A stretch of 64,000 nucleotides of DNA, from the NCBI GenBank assembly GCA_001599755.1, contig BCHX01000002.1:992001-1056000 (forward strand). Direction: 5' to 3'. Position numbers and translations under genes: made by a program. This document shows positions 53,782 to 64,000 of this stretch, piece by piece (position 1 is the stretch's first letter; the number at the start of each line of letters is the position of its first letter). The notes below the pieces were generated by a model that did not search any database, was not told the DNA's origin, and saw nothing but the letters and a program-made list of their open reading frames with translations. The DNA is from Gliomastix tumulicola. Lineage: Eukaryota; Ascomycota; Sordariomycetes; Hypocreales; Bionectriaceae.

Positions 53782-56700
53782 TGTGTCGTTTTGCTTCTTT
53801 CGATGTAGTGAAAATGTGTGTTGAGTGGAAGTGATATCAGAACCAGCCGGCTTTCACTCCTGCAGTGAGAGAGACTGAGATATATCAGAGAGTGAACGTG
53901 TCGTTTCCTTCCTAGTCCAGGACCGAATGATCTATCGTGATTCACGAAAAAAAAAAAAAAAAAAAAAAGGGAAAAAATAGTATATGACGGGTGAAATGGT
54001 GAGAATAGATAGTTATGACAAGTAGAGCCAACAAGGCGGTCAACGCTTGCAGACTGAATGAATGTCGTTGAATTATAGAAATTCCGTAGAGACCGCGATT
54101 GAGGGAATGTGTGGCTTTTGTTCTTTCAGAGCGGCGTCGTATCGACCTGCGTCCAGACCCAGGAACAATAGGTACGATTGATCGTTGAGAGAGAGAGAGT
54201 GAGAGCGAGGAAAGAAGGCGAAGCGAGGCGGCGCTCTACGCACACAATAGGAGGAGAAGCGAAAATAAAGGGAAAAGGGAAAAAGAGAGAGAAGGAAGAC
54301 TAGCCAAGGAGCCCTCTTCTTCTTTCGGTAAAGAATAGACAGGTAGAGAAATGAAAATCACAAGACTAGGAAAGGAAGATCGTCGAGATCATGAACTGGC
54401 GGCGGAGGAGGCACGCTTTTGAAAGAATTCGACGAGAGAGCATCGGCGAGAGGCAACAACCCATCCACTGGTCTCCAGAAAAGGAGACCGGGGGGGAGGG
54501 GTGTGCATATTGTGCCTCTCTCTCTGCGTGTGTGCTTCGTCGCGCGGCGCATAACGAAGGGGCCCTGGTTGACGCTGGAGGATCTGGAGAGACCGCCTGT
54601 TGCAGCAGCTGCGCGCCGCTGTGAGAAAAGCTGTGCCTGGGGAGCAGCTATTGGCACGCCCCCTCCCTGTTTACCCCTGTTATTATGGGGAGAGACCAGA
54701 TCTAGCGGTGCCAAGTCAAACGTCAGGGGACGCAGCGTCGGCGTTTCGACCACTGGCAGCCACTGAGACTGCTGGGACTTGCATTTTGCAGAGCGGGACT
54801 GGAGTCGCGGCGTGCAGTTGTCATCCTGTCAGTTGGACGGCGGGTGCATTGTGAGAGTTGAGGCTGACGACGACGGGATGCAGAGAGAGAGTAGAGACGA
54901 ACGGTCTACTAATTCCAGCCACGGAAGAACAGGCAGCCGGTGTCTGCGCGCGCCGCCTCAGCCACGCCCGTTCAAGCCACTGAAACAGAGTCCATGGAGG
55001 GCCACATGGAGGGGCAGAGGGTACTCACTCACTGTGAAAAAGCGCTGTAGTAGAAGAGCACCTCACTGCACAACACCTGGCAGTCAATAACGAAAGACAC
55101 CTGAGCGCCGCTGAGCTGTTGCTGGCCAGCGTCTGCTAGCCGAATAGTGCATGCATATTTCAAGCTTGAATGGAAATGCAATTTCCATTCCCACAATACA
55201 AAATCCCGATGGGTGGGCTGGGTGCCTCTGATGCAGCTGTGAGGCCCGGCACTTGACATCATTCTAGACGCCGCCACGATGATCCTCATCACAGCAGCAC
55301 CACCTTTTTACTGCTCTGCCCATCGTGCCAATAGTCCATCTCATCTAGTAGCCATGCCATCTCGTCTTGTCCAGCGCATATCTCGGATCTCACCACCATC
55401 ATCTCAGCTTCGCGTTTCGACCACCACCACGCTTTCGCCTCCAAGATCTATTTGTCCCTTGGCCAAGCCAGCCCAGGCCACCTGCACCCTCAGCTAATAA
55501 TCCCCTGGCGCGAAACGCTGGTCCGTGAATCTATTCGAGACTTAAGTATATTAAGCCACCACTGTCCTCCCCCCTCCCCTCCTCTGGCCCCCCTGGCTCC
55601 AAAGGTTGACGCCACAGGTGCAGTGTTTCGTTCGTTTTATTTCCGAGGCGGCACACTGCATTGTTCTCACGGTGATAATTCGAGCTGGGTGGCGTCTTGC
55701 TTTCGCTTCCCTCGCCTTGTGTGTAATCATGGCCCCTCCCGGTGGAATGAATGAATGAATGAATGAATAATCAGGGGCCTCGTGGTGAGGGCATCGACAG
55801 GCTCTAGAAACATCCAAGTGCCCTTGCGTGCCGAAGCCCGCAGCATGGCATCGAGGCCAGTGCACGTAGCGACCTGTGTCTTCCTCCGAATGAAGTCCGT
55901 CAATAACCCCAACGCTATTGTCGCGTCCAGCAGATCCTCAAGCTTCCTCCTCCCATACACGCCTTCAAAATGAAGCCCTCTGCCACATTTCTCTGCGCCA
56001 CACCATGAGCCAGACGATCCCACCCAATGCCATGTCTCTCAGTGCCGGCACTACTGTGTGAAGCAAGGCAAGCTTCCCAGGCCTGCTCACTCCGTGAACC
56101 TGAGGCGCCTCAGGTCGCAGACCCCGGGCCAGAAGCACCCGATTGGTGAGGACATGAAACCCGTGCGCCGTGGCCCTACAAGTAAGGGGGAGCCTCTGCC
56201 TACTATTCCCACGCCCCCCGCACTGGATGGGCTGCAAGGGCTGGTCGCTCATCATTGGCCCCCAAAACTTAACCGCCCTCATCATTGCTTCTTGCGAAAC
56301 GTGGTGGGCGAGTACGTAATTCCTCGTCGTCTTCTCTCATTTGTAAATAAGAGGGAGGGAACAGACAAATGCCATTTTACACATCCGCAAGCGCCGTCTA
56401 CTATGCACGCTCTGCCGTCAGCCAGCATTGAAGCAGAGGCCCTGCCCATGGCAAAATCACGTAAGGAAATCCCACAGCATGGCTGTCTCATCAAAGCAGA
56501 GCCTGCTTGAGGAAGGTCGCCTCTTCCCCATGCTTCATGGTTTAGGTCCCGACTAGCCGTCCAAGACTCTATTCCCCTGCCAAAATCGTCGCTAATATCC
56601 GTTCGTCGGCGCCTCTTTGTTTCGCACCTGCAAAATGGCCGAAGCCCCTTCGAAATCAGGTCATGGGGCCTTCACCGCTGCGAGGCCATCGGGAGCCCTG

Positions 56701-59700
56701 AGAGATGAGTGCCCTCGCAACTGCACTAGGCCACAACGGTGCATGCACACGAAGAAGCGGCTTATAGTAGGCAAGCGCCATGGCAGAGCCGCCGCATGTC
56801 TACGATGGGATGTCACTTGTGTTTCCACACCCCGGCTGAGACACTCCATGTACGATCGTCCCTACGCTCGATATAGCACCTGCATTTTTCCGTGTCAAGT
56901 GTCAGTGATCTCGGAGGTCTAGTCCAGGCCTATTCAGCCATCGTGAGACAGGCAGGCCCGGGCGTACTTGATGCGAGCGAGTCAAGTGAGGAGAGATGGC
57001 CTTGATGGACCAGCCATGAGCATGAGAATCGCGGCTCGCATGGGAACCAATTCAGACACCTCCCTCAAAGGCTGCCACGATGTATCACGATCCGCTAGCC
57101 TTCCTTCCCATGATACTATGGCTGTCCACGGGAACATCCCTTGACGCCGGGCAAAGCATTCGGAATACCTTCCCAGGCTGTGATCCTAGACTGTTCCGCA
57201 CCAACCAGAACAGGCGCGAAATGGCCATGCTTCTGGTTGTTTTTCCCAATGACGAATAGGTTGAGACTTCATCGAGCATAAATTCCGTACCAGTAGAGGC
57301 CCGCCCCTGTTGCCGAAGCCCAGCTGAGACTTGCCGGGTTCGAGACGTCGGGTGAAACGCAGCTACCCTGGTCGTCGGATGGCACACTTCACCCAGAAAT
57401 GCATGCTCATGAATCATTCAACCGAGGGTGCATCAGTCTGGGGATTCCAATCAATGTGACGATAGGTGACATTGTTTCTTGCTCCATGAGACGCAGGAGG
57501 TGCCAAAGCAAGCCCCCGGGCCTGGCTTCGCTATGTACGCAACCTTGGCCTTCCCTCAGAGAGGATGTGGCCTCGCTGCTCAAACACTTCCCCCGCATTC
57601 CAGACGAAATCGTGTTTGAGAAAAGGACGGAGAGCTTTTCTTGTCCCGGCAGTCACAACAGCGGAAGAAAATGGCAGGTGGAAACAGATCTTGCTTCCGC
57701 CAGTCTGCAGGCGACGGCAGTTCCATGGTGCTTCCGTGGAAGTCTTTGGAATCAAATATAGGTGGAACAAGGGGACCGGGGGGACTCTGGGTAATCGAAT
57801 ATTCCGCCAGTCGAGGTTGGCTGCTCAAATTGTGCGTCTCAGAGTCGTGGCTGAGGCTACTAGAGCGGCAGTAATTCACACCCTTTCTTCCTCGCCGTCC
57901 GTATTCTGCAACATGCTCTAGCACGCAAGTAAGGTGGGCAACCTGCAGCGAGATGATGCGTAGTAGAAGAGGCAGCAGTCCACTTACCAAGAAAGCCAAT
58001 CACCTGGACCTGGAGACTGAGCAAGGTGTCCGACAGCTTACGAAGCCCAGCCTGCATAGCAGCATCTGGCGGCTGGTGGTGCAGGCCTGATCGACGGCCG
58101 CCTCGGTGACGGCCGGTCGCCAGCCCACGGTTGGCCTCCCTGCCCAAGACAGCTGTCTCGGTTGCCGACGAGGTCGGGCCGTTACGAGCCAGACCACGGA
58201 TGCCCGGATCTGGGCCCATCGGCCATTGCTTGACTGCGCGCCAAGTCTCGGGGTAGCAATCTTTGTTCAGACGAAATGGCGAGCCGCTCGCCGAGCTTGG
58301 GGTTGGGCGCTTGGGATCGGGTTTCGAGGTCGGGCGTGTTGGGCTCGAGATGAGAGGCCCGGAGGCAAGACGGGCGAAAAGCGGCCTGTCGGGAGACAAG
58401 TTTCCGGTATCTTGATGGGCGTGTGTTGGGTCGTTTCGCCCAAGGTGCAAGGTGGTATGATTGAAGTCCAAGGGCAATATCTTGGCTACTGACCCTTATC
58501 AAAGTTGGGCAGCAGCTACGCGAGGCAAGCGCGAAGGACACGGCGAGTAGCGGGGAAGACACCTGGATGGCTCTTTCCCTCTAGTGCAGGTACGCCAAGT
58601 GAGGAAAGAGTGGTCAGAGTGCACCTTCCGTTGGGCAACTCGTACAGCCTGAAGACAGCCTGAAGACACCCAAAGGAGGGCACCACAAAGCCGAATGGGA
58701 CATGAAATGGCGATTCATCCAGCCAACCAGCAGCTAGTGAGGCCTGACCGGTCGGGAGACGTAAAAACGCACAGCTACCCTACCGACCGATCAACCAACG
58801 TCTCCGTCATCACGTCACATCGCAGACTCGCAACTCGCTGTGATTTGCTGCGAGTCCGTGGATGGTGGCCATCTACCCTAAGTCCCTCCTGATCACAAAA
58901 TGGCGCTCGCTGAGATGAGGCCGGATTGAGATGGAGTCCAGAGCGGTTTGGTACGGCTTGAAGGGATATCTAATTTGGCGGCAGCCCCCCCTAGAATCGC
59001 TCCAAGATATGGATGTCTCCCCAGGCAAGACAGTCGAGGAGCAGAGAGATTTCGAGGGGATTTTCAGTCTGTTCATCGGGGCTACCAATAGTCCTGTCAC
59101 CTGCACGGCGGCCCTCAACAGCCAGACGGGTCCCAGGCCAGTGTGGAATCTGCAATGTGTAATGCGCAATGTGCATGTGCTTCTGCAGGCTGTACCCACT
59201 GACGCGGGACTGGAGATACAGGACGAGGATGCAAGCGCGTAAAGTGCCGTTTAGCCTGTCTGTCAGTCCCTAAAAGTGCAAGAGGCAGTGCTTCTGCAAT
59301 TTGTCTCAGAGGGACCCCCACCCAATTTTGTTTGCTTTGATTGTTGCAAAATGTCAATGCCGCTCGCTCTGGTGATGACGCTCAACATATCTCACCCTGC
59401 CTTACCTAAGGCATACTAACCTCCCGTCCCGTTGATTATTATTATTATTCCACGCCCTGGGCGCTTTGTGCAATTTCCATGCCCGTCGTAATTTGACATT
59501 TGACATTTGACATCCCCGAGCAACGGCTGGCTTTGTCATGCAGCAAGGGAACCTGCCCTCTTCCCACCACCACCACCAGCCACTATTACCTTTCTTCTCC
59601 AATTCCCATCAAACCTTCTCCTGCACCATTCCGCCATTCCAGCACTCCTCGTGCATCTGCCGGACTTTGCACGTGCCGAGCCCAGAAATCCTGAGTCGTG

Positions 59701-60172
59701 CCCGAGGACGACGGCCTTATCTCAGCGTCTCCTCCCGCATTCCCTTCCCTGCTGGGCCAACTCAGCCTTAGTGCCTACGTACCTTCCTCCACGCAGCCGC
59801 ACGCGAGGACACTCTCACGAGACCGCTACCGACGATCCCGCTGGTCTGTGTGCCCTGCGCAGCCTCCTCTGGTACGTCCCGCCGCTGTTGAACAGACAGC
59901 TGCTCGCGTGAGACGGTTCCCCGATCGCCGTCCAGGGCCACCCCTCCTCCCCCTGCGCTTTATTGGGTGTCAGGTCGTACGGCATAGACCAACACGTCGC
60001 CGCAACTGCACCGCCTCCCGAGATACCTGCACAAACCTCTCCCGGCCTTCCTTCAGTCACACTCCAAACAAGAACTCGTCTGTTGGGACTGTGAATAACC
60101 CGTTTTGCAGAAGAAGTCCCCACAGCCTCGATCGAACCGAACCGAACCGCCTCCCATCAAACTCGTCCCCAG
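53782..60172. other. 6.4-kb gene-free region between divergent genes
   Basis: The region lies between the subtilisin start and the F-box gene start. It holds an A22-type run at 53947-53968, GA-rich DNA at 54185-54300, an (AATG)n run at 55746-55769, and three copies of ATTTGAC at 59491-59512. Short frames cover all phases on both strands, none with a recognisable domain or consistent splicing. The best of them, minus 58477-57863, is discussed under rejected items. The 59500-60172 part is pyrimidine-rich and is probably the long leader and promoter of the F-box gene. Confidence 0.45.
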
Positions 60173-62150
60173 ATGCTCGACGACAGCAGCGATCCGAAAT
60201 GCTGCGCCGGCAGTAGCTCGAACCCTCACCACCGCCTGCCGCAAGCCGCGCGAGACCAGCGGGACATGACCGGGAGGCACTTCAGCCCTACGAGCGAGAC
60301 CCTGCCGCCGCGCACGATGATCGAGGAGGTTAGAGACGCCTGCCATCGCGACCATGTCCGGACGCAGGACACGAGTGACATCGGCCTCGGCGCATCGTCC
60401 ATGTCGACGCTCCTCGACCCGATATCCAGCCGCGTAGGAGGAGGAGGAGGAGGAGCAGGGTCCAGCTCGTCCAGCCCGCCGCCGGAGGACAGCATGGACA
60501 TGGATTTCGTGGCGCCCCTAAGACCTAAGAGCACGCCGTTTCCATATCCCGAGCACCGCCGCCGAAAGGACCGCTACTGCTGCTCCGAGGACTCGGACGA
60601 TTCCCACGTGCGCGAAGTAGAGTCGAATTCAGATTCGGAGACGACACTGTTCGACTCGATACAAGACTTCGTCCCCAGCATCCGTCTTCCTGACCTCCCG
60701 ATCGAGATTCAAGAGGGCATACTAGATCACATCTTCGGGTCCCGCGTGTCCCCGACGTCACGGAGTTCGATGAAGGTCTCGAGCGTAAAGAGGATCGACT
60801 ACACTGCGATGCGACACTGTCGACGAAGAGAGCTGACTGATCTGTCCCTCGTCAGCAAGGTTTGGAGGGTCCTGATACAGCAGCGTCTCTACCGACACAT
60901 CAAGCTGAAGGGCACCATTGACTACTTGGAGGAGGCCATGGTACACTTTGCGCAACACCTGCACCTACAGTCCTATGTTAAGCACATCGAGATCTGGTTT
61001 CCCGTTTTCCAGCCCTCATACGGCGCAATGACCTCCTACAGCACGCTGTCGCTACCCACGGTCACTACGGATGGCCTAACGAACGCGACCTACACGCTTC
61101 CCGGAAACAACTGTTCGCTGCAGCAAGTCTTCGTCTTCGTGTCGCAGACGCTGCCGCAGGTGCGCGTCCTGACTCTGGAGGGAGGCGAACGGCGCAAGGC
61201 ACCCAAGGTCCTGCACTTCAACCCGCAGCCCCGAGACTCGAATACGCCGAGGTCACTGACTCCCATCTCGTCCATCACAACTCTGGTCACCAGAGGACAG
61301 TGGAACCTGATGAGGGACAACCGCGACTTCGCCAACATCCTCGGCGCCCTTCCGAACCTGAACCAGTGGCACGGGTCCTACAGCAAGCCCAAGTCCAAGT
61401 TATATATCACCATCGCCGACTTCCTCCCCCACCTCCCACAGAACATCACCAACCTGAAGCTGAACCTCGAGACCGACTACCGCCGCGAGCCCGTCGTGCC
61501 GCCCTTCTTCACCAAGGCCGCGATGCGCACGCACCTTTGCAGCGTCATGGCTGAGCACACTCTCCAGCTCGAACACCTCTCGTACACCGGCCGCGTCTGC
61601 CATACCTTCTTCGACGCCATCCTCCGCACCCACCAGCCGCGCACGACCAAGTTCAAGTCCATCGACCTGACGGTCAAGAACTGCTGCCGGCCCGTCTCCG
61701 GCTTCAACGACTCGGGCTCCGGCATCCAGGACATGAGCTTCATCGAAGCCTTCGAGAAGCTCGTCCTCGCGGCGATCCGCTCCCTCTCTGTGCTTCATAA
61801 GATCGAGTACCTGCGAGTCCGCTTCGTCGACCTGGGTAAGCCGCGCTACGTACGCAGCGGGAAGATTCTATATGCTAACCACGACTACAGAGTCCGTCCT
61901 GCCGCCGCTGAACCCGTTCTTCGTCCTGCAGAACGACAGGTGCGAGGGCGTCTGGAGCGAGAAGATTATCGAGGAGATGGCCCGCGTCCGGCCCCAGGTC
62001 TCCTTTGGCGAACTGAGCCACTCCTTTGGGAACATCACCTACAACAAGGAGGGCCGCATGGTCGTCGCGCCGGAGAGCCCGAATGCAAAGATTACGTCGC
62101 TGAAGCTGGAGAACTACCGGCTCCTGGCGCACCGGATTACGATCCAGTAG
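60173..62150 (+). CDS. F-box protein, 640 aa
   Basis: Exon 1 is 60173-61835 and exon 2 is 61891-62150. The intron has donor GTAAGC, branch TGCTAACC and acceptor CTACAG; without it the frame runs on in the wrong phase to 62254. After a disordered, Ser/Gly/Pro-rich N-terminus with a GGGGGGAGSSSSS stretch comes an F-box at about 180-245 (IRLPDLPIEIQEGILDHIFG through LSLVSKVWRVLIQQRLYRHI). The rest has Leu-rich-repeat-like spacing (YVKHIEIWFPVF, VRVLTLEGG, NITNLKLNLETD, TSLKLENYRLLAHRI). F-box proteins bind Skp1 and bring targets to the SCF ubiquitin ligase; the target is unknown. An ATG at the stated position is the first in frame after stops. Confidence 0.8.
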
Positions 62151-63471
62151 TTGTCCCGTCGGGGTTCTTTCGACTCAGGCACGAGGGTGTGATTCAGGAC
62201 ACCGGAGAACAGGCCGCTGTTTTCGAAACTTTAGCGGATGAGACGATCATATAACTTCACTCATCCGACAAAAGCCTTACAGAACATAACGAGATTTTTC
62301 ACCCGCCTCAGACCAGAATTTGTACGACCGGAAGACGAGGCGAAGGGGGCACATATCTCTCCCTATTTTCCACCATCGCAAAGGCCACGCTTCGTTTCTC
62401 GGCCCTCTTTCTTTTATTCACCTTTTATTTTTCATCTATATCATCGGTAGTTGTCCCTTTCCTAATAATACCCAGCAAATTGATTTTCCCGAGGAAAGGG
62501 AACAAAATGGGCGGTTTTTTTTCTTCAGTTGTTTGTCGCCATCATTCCTTACCTTTTATTTTCGTTTCAATGCTTCTTCAACAATTAGGGATGGAATATG
62601 GCAAACAGGGAGGAGTTCTGATAGGAAGAGTATACTTAGTACGTTGGGGGATCAACACCAACGACAGAAAGCTGGGGTGAAAAAGATTTTCAGCAACGTT
62701 CTGGTCATGTCGGACACAAAGATACAGACCGATATCATGTTATATCAGGGATCAAGGGGGCGCGACTTGACGATGGAAGGGGTATTCAAAATGTTCTCTA
62801 TGTTACGATAGCTGTTGTGAGGGAGGGAGGCAAAATACGTCAAGGAGCTTCAACATAACCGTGTGCTTATGATGATGGTGATTTGTTTGTGACTTGCGTT
62901 GTCTTCAGGTGTCTTTCACACCGTCATGACTATGACTGGACGACTCGATTCGTCTCAGCCCGCCCCTGACGCAACTGAGGTCTTAGAATAGCCTGACATC
63001 TACATCAACTACTATAGCATTCACAACTGAGAGATATTCAGAAAGAATGTCCGCCCGCCAGAGAAGACCTGCCGTTCGAGAACAACAGAAACAGAGCCAT
63101 CTCCCCTACGCGTCCGGCCTCGCGGCCATCAGCCAAGAGCGTATTCAATATAAGCACTTCTTCGGCACAACCACAGTCATGAAAGGACTGAATTGCAATT
63201 TGACATCCGTGCTAAGGAGACAGGGGGAATCCCCATTGGTAAAGTGATCACGTCCGGTCCGCGGAAAAGAACAAGCATCAAGTCCTTCATCTTCGTATTA
63301 AGCATATCTGTATGTGAGTCCGATATATACGCCCGTAGTTTTAAAAAAAGGGGGGGATGCAAAGAAGCGAGGTAGAAGGGGGGGGGGGAAGATGAAGGGG
63401 TTGGGGGGACATGTCGTAGTCGTGGCAAGAAAAAGGGGGGTGCAGAGAAGGCAGAAATGGCATTAGTATTA
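62151..63471. other. Convergent 3' intergenic region
   Basis: The region lies between the F-box gene and a minus-strand membrane-protein gene. It contains several G runs near 63344-63440, T runs near 62514-62522, and a small frame at 63047-63247 that I do not support. Nothing else is seen. Confidence 0.45.
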
Positions 63472-64000
63472 TTACAGTTCCTCGTGAGCCGTGATTTTGG
63501 GTGCCGCGGAGGAGTCGTCTGATCTTTCCCAGGAGTTGAGGTTGTTGGTTGACGGGATGAGGTCTTTGAACATGTTGCTGAAGTTGGCGCCGAACATCCA
63601 AGCCACGCCGATCTGAAGCGCAGTGTCAGCTTCAAGGCTCTCGCGGGATCTGAGAAAGGGGACATACCATGAGAACGGACAGGAAGAGCATGCAGGTAAT
63701 GGCTACGGCGAAGAGGACGAGCGCCTCGCCGGGGTCGGTCGTAGGCTCCTTTCGCTGCCTCTGGCTGTTCTCGAGGTTCAGCTTTCCGGGGTCCTGCTTG
63801 GGGTATAGCGTCTCGATGAATTGCTCGATCTATGCCAGCGTGCGTTAGCCTCGATGTTTTTCCACGTGTTAGCTGTCAACTGCGAGTCCTACCTTGGCGC
63901 ACTGGACGCTGATGTTGAGGAAGTTGGGATCCCGCGGGTCGTTCTTCTCGTGGATCTTGCGCGCGTACTTGCGGAAGACCTCGCACAGGACGAAGAGGTT
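63472..64000 (-). CDS. Membrane protein, C-terminal part (gene runs off the window)
   Basis: Three exons are visible: from the window edge to 63893, 63829-63668 and 63612-63472 (TAA). Introns are phase 0 with donors GTAGGA and GTATGT, acceptors GCATAG and CTTCAG, and branches TTGACAGCTAAC and CTGACAC. The 136 visible residues begin NLFVLCEVFRKYARKIHEKN, continue with VQCAKIEQFIETLYPKQD, and then have one strong membrane helix (ALVLFAVAITCMLFLSVLM joined to IGVAWMFGANFS). The C-terminus is Ser/Asp-rich (SWERSDDSSAAPKITAHEEL). I do not recognise the family; it looks like a tail-proximal single-pass anchor. The N-terminus is missing. Confidence 0.65.

Noticed and set aside
57863..58477. 205-codon minus-strand frame with a GTAAGT donor near its end
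   Set aside because: Most of it is Arg/Pro/Ser-rich without structure, only a short helix-like segment looks coding, and no partner exon with a matching phase could be found. Kept only as a hint of a relic.
63047..63247. 66-codon plus-strand frame
   Set aside because: Codon use is mildly coding-like at its start but turns irregular, it ends in low-complexity DNA, and no homology is recognisable.
1..64000. Biosynthetic gene cluster, transposon, tRNA/rRNA genes or CRISPR array
   Set aside because: No synthase, transposase, reverse transcriptase, tRNA B-box or regular spaced repeat could be seen; the neighbours are functionally unrelated.

Overview
The window is nuclear DNA of a filamentous ascomycete (Pezizomycotina, most likely a Sordariomycete). 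The evidence is short introns of about 50-140 nt with GTAAGT/GTATGT-like donors and CTAAC/CTGAC branch points, GC-rich third codon positions, roughly one gene per 2.7 kb, and typical fungal products. I rebuilt 24 protein-coding genes by joining reading frames across splice sites. I saw no rRNA, tRNA, CRISPR array, intact transposon or biosynthetic cluster.

Layout: 1-9.3 kb holds the C-terminus of a CDP-alcohol phosphotransferase, a small unknown protein, a secreted glutaminyl cyclase, an arylamine N-acetyltransferase, the oligosaccharyltransferase subunit Swp1 and an alpha/beta hydrolase. 9.5-20.4 kb holds N-myristoyltransferase, an ABHD12-type lipase with an 8-nt microexon, Swc3 of the SWR1 complex, an MFS transporter and a small secreted protein. 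21.2-33.6 kb holds a long repetitive secreted protein, Rtc5 (TLDc), Rcf1, a membrane ZZ/EF-hand protein and a low-complexity secreted protein. 33.6-47.7 kb holds an Ada-type methylphosphotriester/AraC protein, a very large hydrolase-tail-AT-hook reading frame broken by one in-frame TAG, a degenerate 180-200 bp tandem repeat, and an unknown protein. 48.6-64 kb holds the translin relative TRAX, the GPI mannosyltransferase Gpi14, a secreted subtilisin, a 6.4-kb gene-free stretch, an F-box protein and the C-terminus of a membrane protein.

Most genes are unrelated housekeeping genes. Loose themes are ER lipid and glycan work (phosphotransferase, Swp1, Gpi14), N-myristoylation (the enzyme, plus Rtc5, which starts with a myristoylation-type Met-Gly), and secretion (glutaminyl cyclase, subtilisin, three secreted proteins of unknown role).

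The most striking observation is at 39211-39230. A single TAG separates a 1,244-residue frame from a further 497 codons in the same frame. The TAG sits in the loop of a 7-bp hairpin with U before the A, which is the setting favoured by the sexual-stage A-to-I mRNA editing of Sordariomycetes. Other notable items are an Ada protein with an acidic, aromatic tail resembling a eukaryotic activation domain, and two internal microexons (8 and 18 nt).
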